Source: an uncultured Oscillospiraceae bacterium
GTDB taxonomy: Bacteria > Bacillota > Clostridia > Oscillospirales > Oscillospiraceae
DNA length: 64,000 bases
Direction: 5' to 3'
Assembly: GCA_910587785.1 (NCBI GenBank)
Contig: CAJUOA010000005.1
Span: forward strand, 9,322 to 73,321
The translations under genes and the position numbers were made by a program. Position 1 is the stretch's first letter; each line of letters starts with the position of its first letter. The notes beneath the pieces were generated by a model. It made no database searches, was not told where the DNA came from, and saw nothing but the letters and a program-made list of their open reading frames with translations. This document shows positions 59,701 to 64,000 of this stretch, in pieces.

Positions 59701-59946
59701 ATGCGTCTGGACAAATATCTGAAGGTCTCCCGCCTCATCAAGCGGCGCACCGTGGCCAACGAGGCCTGCGACAACGAGCGCGTCAGCGTCAACGGACGGC
59801 CCGCCCGGGCCTCCTACGAGGTGAAGGAGGGGGATATTATCGCCATCCGCTTCGGGGAGCGCACCCTCACCGTGGAGGTGCTCTCCGTACAGGACAACGT
59901 GGGCAAGGCGGACGCCGCCGCCCTCTACCGGGAAGTGCGGCCCTGA
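59701..59946 (+). CDS. rqcP: S4-domain RNA-binding protein RqcP/YabO
   Basis: The 81-residue protein is a single S4 domain: MRLDKYLKVSRLIKRRTVANEAC, VSVNGRPARASYEVKEGD. In Bacillus RqcP works with RqcH to add alanine tails to stalled nascent chains. AAAGGAG precedes ATG 59701. It lies between hup and yabP, its conserved place. Confidence 0.93.
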   Translation: MRLDKYLKVSRLIKRRTVANEACDNERVSVNGRPARASYEVKEGDIIAIRFGERTLTVEVLSVQDNVGKADAAALYREVRP

Positions 59947-59977
59947 GTCCAAAAGCCCTCCGCAGGAGTTTGCCGCC

Positions 59978-60098
59978 CGCAGGCGGCAAATAAAATGGGA
60001 TCGTTTTTCCCGCGGCGTGTACGTGGGAAAAACACTTTGCGGGCCGCGCCCGGCCCGGTCCTCCCTCTTCAAAAAAGGGGCGAAGCCACTTTTTTGAC
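59978..60098. other. hairpin-rich gap between rqcP and yabP
   Basis: Three inverted repeats: TTTGCCGCC/GGCGGCAAA (59980-60000), GTTTTTCCC/GGGAAAAAC (60003-60033), and TCAAAAAAGGGGC/GCCACTTTTTTGA (60068-60096). The last looks like a terminator in both directions. No gene is seen in the gap 59947-60143. Confidence 0.55.
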
Positions 60099-60143
60099 CC
60101 CCGTCATAAAATGGACAGACCCCCCATATACATGGAGAGAACA

Positions 60144-60446
60144 ATGGATATGGGGGGATCTGCAATGCCTTACGAGGAACTGAACGTGCTGGGCCACCGG
60201 CTGGAGCTGGACGGCCGGGAGCGCCTTGTGGTCACCGGCGTGGAGGAGGTGGAGCGCTTTGACGAGGAGGAGATCGTCATGGCCACCACCGCCGGGACGC
60301 TGGTGGTGGGGGGAACGGGCCTGCACATCGGCAAGCTGAACCTGGACGGCGGGGAGCTCCACGTGGACGGCTCCATCCACACCCTGCTCTATGAGGACAC
60401 CGCCCCCGGCGGACAGGGGGGCTTCCTGCGCCGTTTGTTCGGCTAG
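60144..60446 (+). CDS. yabP: sporulation protein YabP
   Basis: The 100-residue protein carries the YabP core: LELDGRERLVVTGVEEVERFDEEEIVMAT, then GTGLHIGKLNLDGGELHVDG. YabP is needed for spore coat or cortex formation in Bacillus. ATG 60144 is chosen because GGAG stands 6 bp before its spacer; ATG 60165 is an alternative that gives the shorter MPYEELNV start. yabQ follows 6 bp after the stop. Confidence 0.9.
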   Translation: MDMGGSAMPYEELNVLGHRLELDGRERLVVTGVEEVERFDEEEIVMATTAGTLVVGGTGLHIGKLNLDGGELHVDGSIHTLLYEDTAPGGQGGFLRRLFG

Positions 60447-60452
60447 GGGCCT

Positions 60453-61214
60453 ATGGGGAACTACATCTCCGTACAGCTGACCCTCTTCCTGCGCTCGATC
60501 CTGCTGGGCGCGGTGCTGGGCCTGGCCTACGACTGGGCGCGGGCCCTGCGCACCCTGGGCGGGCGGCTCTGGGGCGGCCTGCTGGACGCGGCGTACTGCC
60601 TGGGGGCGGTCTCGTCGGTGTTTCTCTTCGTCCTCGCCGGGGACGGGGAACTGCGCTTTTTCGTCCTCGCGGGGGCGCTGGGGGGCGCGCTGCTGTTTTT
60701 CATCCTGCTGAGCCGCCCGCTGCGGCCGGTGTGGGACTTCTGGGTGCAGGTTTTTTTGTCGCCGGTACGGCTCCTTTGTCGCTTTTTACAAAAAGGAGAG
60801 AGACGCGGCAAAAAATGCTTGTCCTTTTGTAGAAGTTGGATTATAATAAAATGGAAAGAGCGGCAGACTCCGCCGCGAGAAGGAGATGAGCAGATGGGGG
60901 ACACCAGGAAGCGTCAGCCGCCCAGGGGCAGTCAAAAGAAGAGGGAACAGCCCAAGAGCAAGGTGACGCTGTGGCTGGTGGTCCTGCTGACCGCAACGGC
61001 CTGCGTCCAGCTGGTGGTGATGGCCGGGAAGATTCAGCGGGCCCGGGAGGAGGAGGCCGCCTACGCCGCCTACCTGGAGGAGCTGACGGAGACCAACGAA
61101 CGGCTCAAGGAGGACATCGCCAACAGCGACGACCCGGCCCTCATCCAGGAGATCGCCCGGGACAAGTTGGGCCTGGTGTTTTCCGACGAGAAGGAGTTCC
61201 ACTTCTCCAGCTGA
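60453..61214 (+). CDS. yabQ: YabQ fused in frame to DivIC/FtsB
   Basis: The frame encodes 253 residues. The first 125 or so are YabQ: four membrane helices (LTLFLRSILLGAVLGLAYDW, YCLGAVSSVFLFVLAG, FFVLAGALGGALLFFILL, FWVQVFLSPVRLLC). No stop follows; after a basic stretch the frame continues at residue 148 into a complete DivIC-like protein. In Bacillus yabQ and divIC are adjacent separate genes. A promoter (60819-60847) and a good ribosome-binding site before 60894 show that divIC can also be made alone. The fusion may be real or may reflect a lost stop or sequence error. Confidence 0.75.
   Translation: MGNYISVQLTLFLRSILLGAVLGLAYDWARALRTLGGRLWGGLLDAAYCLGAVSSVFLFVLAGDGELRFFVLAGALGGALLFFILLSRPLRPVWDFWVQVFLSPVRLLCRFLQKGERRGKKCLSFCRSWIIIKWKERQTPPREGDEQMGDTRKRQPPRGSQKKREQPKSKVTLWLVVLLTATACVQLVVMAGKIQRAREEEAAYAAYLEELTETNERLKEDIANSDDPALIQEIARDKLGLVFSDEKEFHFSS
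60819..60847 (+). promoter_or_regulatory. promoter of divIC inside the yabQ end
   Basis: TTGTCC (60819-60824), 17 bp, TATAAT (60842-60847), 47 bp before the divIC ATG. Confidence 0.72.
60894..61214 (+). CDS. divIC: septum formation initiator DivIC/FtsB-like, internal start
   Basis: From ATG 60894 (AAGGAG upstream) the frame gives 106 residues: a basic cytoplasmic N-terminus, one helix (about 25-46, LWLVVLLTATACVQLVVMAG), then an outer coiled coil (IQRAREEEAAYAAYLEEL...) and the FtsB-like end DDPALIQEIARDKLGLVFSDEKEF. It is part of the divisome scaffold with FtsL and DivIB. It has its own promoter, as expected for a vegetative gene placed after sporulation genes. Confidence 0.85.
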   Translation: MGDTRKRQPPRGSQKKREQPKSKVTLWLVVLLTATACVQLVVMAGKIQRAREEEAAYAAYLEELTETNERLKEDIANSDDPALIQEIARDKLGLVFSDEKEFHFSS

Positions 61215-61219
61215 CGTTT

Positions 61220-61252
61220 CCGCGGGCGCAGAGGGGGCCTCTGTGTCCGCGG
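61220..61252 (+). terminator. hairpin after divIC
   Basis: An imperfect long stem (61220-61234 with 61239-61252) begins a few bases after the stop and is followed by CTTTGT; a moderate terminator candidate. Confidence 0.55.
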
Positions 61253-61282
61253 CTTTGTGCCTGCGGACTCTCGGGAGAGACG

Positions 61283-61340
61283 AAAAAAGAGCCGCTGTCA
61301 GGGACAGCGGCCCACGCGGGTGGGATATTGGAAAGCTTCC
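61283..61340 (-). ncRNA. candidate small RNA, about 58 nt
   Basis: On the minus strand a promoter (61347-61376) is followed by about 58 nt with no ribosome-binding site or frame: a TGGAA/TTCCA hairpin, a CCCAC/GTGGG hairpin, and then a perfect 9-bp stem GCCGCTGTC/GACAGCGGC (61291-61299 with 61303-61311) with TCTTTTTT (61283-61288 is the T-run). Promoter, short structured body and strong terminator make a full small-RNA unit. No gene lies on this strand nearby. The class is unknown. Confidence 0.55.
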
Positions 61341-61346
61341 ATCTGT

Positions 61347-61376
61347 ATGATACCATATCCGTCCAGCCCTTGTAAA
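61347..61376 (-). promoter_or_regulatory. promoter of the minus-strand small RNA
   Basis: Minus strand: TTTACA (61371-61376), 18-bp spacer ending ATGG (TG extension), TATCAT (61347-61352). Confidence 0.6.
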
Positions 61377-61437
61377 GAGGAAGTTTTGGCGGTTTTTGGG
61401 AAGTTTTGTTGAGATTTGGGGCCCGCCGCCCCCATGA

Positions 61438-61514
61438 GCAAGGCAGAGCCTTGCGAACAAAAAGTGTTTTCTTTTTCGCTTCCTTTTTCTTTTATTCATA
61501 AAAGAAAAAGGAAG
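61438..61514 (+). repeat. dispersed GC-hairpin plus A/T palindrome element, copy D
   Basis: GC hairpin GCAAGGC-aga-GCCTTGC (61438-61454), then AACAAAAAGTGTTTTC, then the palindrome 61479-61514 (CTTCCTTTTTCTTTTAT arms). It lies 36 bp before the degV start. Confidence 0.85.
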
Positions 61515-61550
61515 ATACGGAACTTACGAAGGAAGAAGAGGGAAGAAGCA

Positions 61551-62414
61551 GTGAGGACAGCGATCATAACAGACAGTGAAAGCGGCATCACCCAGGCGGA
61601 GGCCCGGCAGTGGGGCGTCTGGGTGGTGCCCATGCCGATTATTATCGACAATGAGATCCACTATGAGGGCGTCGGCCTCTCGGCGGAGGAAATGTTCCGG
61701 TACATGAAGGCCGGGCGGAGCGTGTCCAGCTCCCAGCCCGCCCCGGACGACCTCCTGAAGCTCTGGGACGAGGTCCTGGGGGAGGGGTACGATGAGCTCC
61801 TCTACATCCCCATGACCAGCGGCCTGAGCGGCTCCTGTCAGACCGCCGCCGCCCTTGCCGCCGGCTACGGCGGGCGGGTCCAGGTGGCGGACAACCACCA
61901 GATCTCCGTCCCCCAGAAGAACGCTGTCCGGGATGCCCTGGGCCTCATCCGGGCCGGTTACACCGCCGCCCAGGCCAGGGAGCGCCTGGAGGAGGCCGGG
62001 GGCGATACCCTGATCTACATCGGCGTGGACACCCTGGAGTACCTGAAAAAGGGGGGGCGCATCACCCCTGCCGCCGCCGCCATGGGCGCCGTGCTGGGCA
62101 TCAAGCCCCTCCTGGCCATCCGGGGGGAGAAGCTGGACGCCTTCGCCAAGGTCCGGGGGACCAAGCAGTGCAGGGCGCGGCTCATGGAGGCCATGGTGAA
62201 GAGCGTCTCCGAGTACCGCGCCCGGGGCCTGGACATCCGCATCGACGCATCCGGGAGCTTCGAGACAGCGGAGGAGCAGGCCGAGTGGTGCGCCCTCGCC
62301 GCCCAGACCTTCCCGGGGGAGGACATCCACTTCGACCCCTTGGCCCTCTCCATCGCACTGCACACCGGGCCGGGGGCGTTCGCCATGGGGATCAGCAGGA
62401 AGATTCTGCCGTGA
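61551..62414 (+). CDS. DegV family fatty-acid-binding protein
   Basis: The 287-residue protein starts VRTAIITDSESGITQ and has PMPIIIDN, MTSGLSGSCQTA, and YLKKGGRITPAAAAMGAVLGIKP, all DegV hallmarks. DegV (FakB-like) proteins bind a fatty acid and can hand it to FakA for phosphorylation; fakA is not in the window. GTG 61551 is the start (GAGGGAAG upstream); the longer frame is repeat sequence. Confidence 0.92.
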   Translation: MRTAIITDSESGITQAEARQWGVWVVPMPIIIDNEIHYEGVGLSAEEMFRYMKAGRSVSSSQPAPDDLLKLWDEVLGEGYDELLYIPMTSGLSGSCQTAAALAAGYGGRVQVADNHQISVPQKNAVRDALGLIRAGYTAAQARERLEEAGGDTLIYIGVDTLEYLKKGGRITPAAAAMGAVLGIKPLLAIRGEKLDAFAKVRGTKQCRARLMEAMVKSVSEYRARGLDIRIDASGSFETAEEQAEWCALAAQTFPGEDIHFDPLALSIALHTGPGAFAMGISRKILP

Positions 62415-62424
62415 GGGGTTTTTA

Positions 62425-62527
62425 CAAATGAATGTTGGGCTTCGCCCAAACCCACCAGGGCTCTGCCCTGGACCCACCAGAGGCTTTGCCTCTGGACTCC
62501 ACCAGGGGCTGAGCCCCTGGACCCGCA
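62425..62527 (+). repeat. hairpin-array repeat, full copy
   Basis: The hairpins TTGGGCTTCGCCCAA, CCAGGGCTCTGCCCTGG, CCAGAGGCTTTGCCTCTGG and CCAGGGGCTGAGCCCCTGG stand in the same order and with the same spacers as at 57307-57420. Confidence 0.85.
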
Positions 62528-62558
62528 AAAAGGGAGACACGCCCAGCGTGTCTCCCTT
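62527..62558 (-). terminator. terminator of the glycine reductase operon end
   Basis: A perfect 13-bp stem (62530-62542 with 62546-62558, loop CCA); on the minus strand it is followed by TTTT, on the plus strand by CCTTTTTA, so it may work both ways. Confidence 0.8.
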
Positions 62559-62563
62559 CCTTT

Positions 62564-62857
62564 TTATCCCAACCGGACTTCCTTGGCCTCCTCCGGGAGG
62601 AAGCAGCCCTTCAGGTCGTACTTGTTGTACCCGCTGAAGTCGCTGAGGGCCCGGCCCGCTAAGAAATAGCTGCGGATGAACCGCTTGCCGTCCACGCAGG
62701 TCCAGTTCTCCTGGTCCCAGCTGAGGTAGCCGTCGGCGTCGGTGCGCTTCTCCGCGAAGATGAGGTCCACCTGGCGGTTCTTGTTGGCCACCAGGTCGAT
62801 GATCTCATCCACAGTCAGGTCCAGCTCAGTCTTGTTGATGGTGTCGATGACTTTCAT
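62564..62857 (-). CDS. 97-residue protein of unknown function after grdD
   Basis: The soluble protein has LTVDEIIDLVANKNRQVDLIFAEKR, then YLSWDQENWTCVDGKRFIRSYFLAGRALSDF. It is rich in aromatic and charged residues, with no membrane segment, selenocysteine codon or known motif. It starts 13 bp after the grdD stop, has GGGGGACCGAGG upstream and ends just before a terminator, so it is the last gene of the glycine reductase operon. It could be an accessory or assembly factor of that complex (inference from position only). Confidence 0.7.
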   Translation of the reverse strand: MKVIDTINKTELDLTVDEIIDLVANKNRQVDLIFAEKRTDADGYLSWDQENWTCVDGKRFIRSYFLAGRALSDFSGYNKYDLKGCFLPEEAKEVRLG

Positions 62858-62870
62858 GCCTCGGTCCCCC

Positions 62871-64000
62871 TTACCCGATATACCCGGCGGCCTTGAGAAT
62901 TTCCTGGGCCTTGGGCAGGTTGGCCTCGCTCATCATCACCAGGGGGCCGGTGCAGCCCATGCCGGTCTCGGCGTAGATGCCGGCCTTCCACAGGGCCTTG
63001 GCGGCGTCCTCCAGGTCCATGACCTCGATGCCGGGGATGCTGGCGGTGCAGGGCTCGGCGGGGGGGGCCTTCACGTCCTCGTCCTCCGCGGCGGCGCCCT
63101 TGGCCGCGGCCTTGCGGGCCTCCAGGATCTTGGTGAGCCCGGCCTTCTCGGCGGCGGCGAACTCCCTGGCGGCCACGTCGAACACCTTGTTCTTCACCAG
63201 GGTGCCCGCGAACTCCAGGGCGTTGGCCACCAGCGGCGCGCCGCTGGCCCGGGACACGATCAGCACCAGCTTGTCATAGCCGGGGCCGATGCCGGGGCCG
63301 TAGCCGTAGCCCGCGGCCTCGAAGCTGCCGCCGGTGGTGTAGGCGGAGAGCATCTTCACCACCACGTTGCCCGTGAGGCTGTCGCAGACCAGCACGTCGG
63401 GCGTGCCCTGGAGCACGTCGTTGCCCCGGAGCACCGCGCCGCCGTCCGCCCGTGCGGACTCCGCCCAGCGGAACTGGTAGCCGCCCTCCTTGAGCTGGTT
63501 GAGGGCCATCTCGGTCTGCCGGGCCCCGTCCACGTTCAGGATGCCCACGGTGGGGTCCTTCACGCCGCAGGCCTTGGCGGTGATGATGCCGTAGACGGCG
63601 TTTTTGATCATGCCCTCGATCCGGTCGGCGCTGGCGGTGCCGGTGGAGGTGGCGATGAACATCTCCCTGCCCTTGGCGGGGGTGACAACCCGGCCCACGG
63701 TGGAGACGCCGATGGGGAAGGGGAAGTGCATGGTGACCGCGCCGTCCACCTCGTGCTTTTCCACCATCTCCTCCATCTTCTTGTGGCCCTCGTCCTCGTT
63801 GGAGACATGGATGGTGGTCACGCCCTCGGCCTCCAGGGTGCCGATGTAGTGGACGTCCACGCCCCGCTTGGCGGCGGCCACGGCGGCGGCCATGGCGTTC
63901 TCCTCGCCGTGCTCGCTGCCCATGCCGGTCAGGGCGATCCGGGGCCTGGGGCCGAAGGAGCCGGTCTCCAGCCCCTCCGCCATCTCCAGGAACGCCTTGG
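62871..64000 (-). CDS. grdD: glycine/sarcosine/betaine reductase component C, subunit D (5' end cut)
   Basis: About 375 residues are visible and the start lies beyond the window; the frame is still open at base 64000. It matches GrdD: RPRIALTGMGSEHGEENA, then the PlsX-like fold with VYGIITAKACGVKDPTVGILNVDGARQ, DVLVCDSLTGNVVVKML, and the C-terminal GMGCTGPLVMMSE. The Cys of this last motif takes up the acetyl group. With GrdC it converts the carboxymethyl-selenoether on GrdA to acetyl phosphate. GrdA and GrdB, both selenoproteins, must be encoded elsewhere or further upstream. An Ala-rich, charged insert (AAAKGAAAEDEDVKAPPAEP) sits near residue 310. Confidence 0.95.
   Translation of the reverse strand, partial: KAFLEMAEGLETGSFGPRPRIALTGMGSEHGEENAMAAAVAAAKRGVDVHYIGTLEAEGVTTIHVSNEDEGHKKMEEMVEKHEVDGAVTMHFPFPIGVSTVGRVVTPAKGREMFIATSTGTASADRIEGMIKNAVYGIITAKACGVKDPTVGILNVDGARQTEMALNQLKEGGYQFRWAESARADGGAVLRGNDVLQGTPDVLVCDSLTGNVVVKMLSAYTTGGSFEAAGYGYGPGIGPGYDKLVLIVSRASGAPLVANALEFAGTLVKNKVFDVAAREFAAAEKAGLTKILEARKAAAKGAAAEDEDVKAPPAEPCTASIPGIEVMDLEDAAKALWKAGIYAETGMGCTGPLVMMSEANLPKAQEILKAAGYIG

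Noticed and set aside
61416..61550. N-terminal extension of DegV through repeat copy D
   Set aside because: Lys/Phe-rich translation of the palindrome; DegV homologues begin at the TAIITDSE segment.

Overview
The window is high in G+C (clearly above 60% by eye) and carries the gene set of an anaerobic, spore-forming, Gram-positive Clostridia member. The evidence is yabP/yabQ, a PrkC-type PASTA kinase, an ECF riboflavin transporter behind an FMN riboswitch, a Ni-CO dehydrogenase, the D subunit of glycine reductase and an S-layer-homology protein. Gene content and the dispersed palindromic repeats resemble the Oscillospiraceae (Flavonifractor, Intestinimonas or Pseudoflavonifractor type); that placement is inference and no 16S gene is present. 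No tRNA, rRNA, CRISPR array, transposase or prophage was seen.

Region 1 (1-13 kb) is a patchwork of short transcription units. It holds a truncated unknown gene, a tandem OB-fold SSB-like protein, a 40-residue small protein behind a near-consensus promoter followed by a NUDIX hydrolase, a riboswitch-controlled ribU, a YpsA-like SLOG protein with a MazG-like protein, a MATE exporter, a DsbA/FrnE-like oxidoreductase, a lipoprotein substrate-binding protein with a chemoreceptor, and the cooS-cooF-oxidoreductase operon that carries CO-derived electrons through ferredoxin to a flavoprotein. A structured RNA candidate with its own promoter lies at 5434-5553.

Region 2 (13-25 kb) is the most unusual part. 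Two BlaI/BlaR1-like regulator-protease pairs face away from each other. The left pair ends in a 1161-residue M56 protein with a very large C-terminal extension. The right pair is followed by two paralogous FtsX-like permeases of more than 1000 residues with no ATPase beside them. Both permeases carry an in-frame 84-bp palindromic element at the same position. TATAC-N4-GTATA operator-like sites sit in the left promoter.

Region 3 (25-48 kb) is mostly housekeeping. It contains an ion-transporter-family permease, a DDAH-like amidinohydrolase, ispD-ispF, a DUF3343 protein with a class V aminotransferase (possible sulfur/selenium handling), and cdaA-cdaR (c-di-AMP) with rseC-like, DUF5685 and J-domain genes. 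After these come yicC-remA-gmk-nitroreductase-rpoZ and priA-def-fmt-Zn peptidase-rsmB-rlmN-PP2C-prkC-rsgA, the widely conserved Firmicutes cluster.

Region 4 (48-64 kb) holds a small unknown gene, an SLH protein, recJ-rel-dtd, a metallo-beta-lactamase-fold hydrolase with hemZ, and the yabM-hup-rqcP-yabP-yabQ-divIC sporulation/division cluster. Here yabQ runs in frame into divIC. A degV gene follows, then the 3' end of a glycine reductase operon on the other strand.

Three repeat families are dispersed between genes. One is a GC hairpin plus A/T-rich palindrome (four copies). One is an array of CCAGGGGC-type hairpins (three copies). One is an 86-bp tandem repeat after rel. A second small-RNA candidate lies on the minus strand at 61283-61340.
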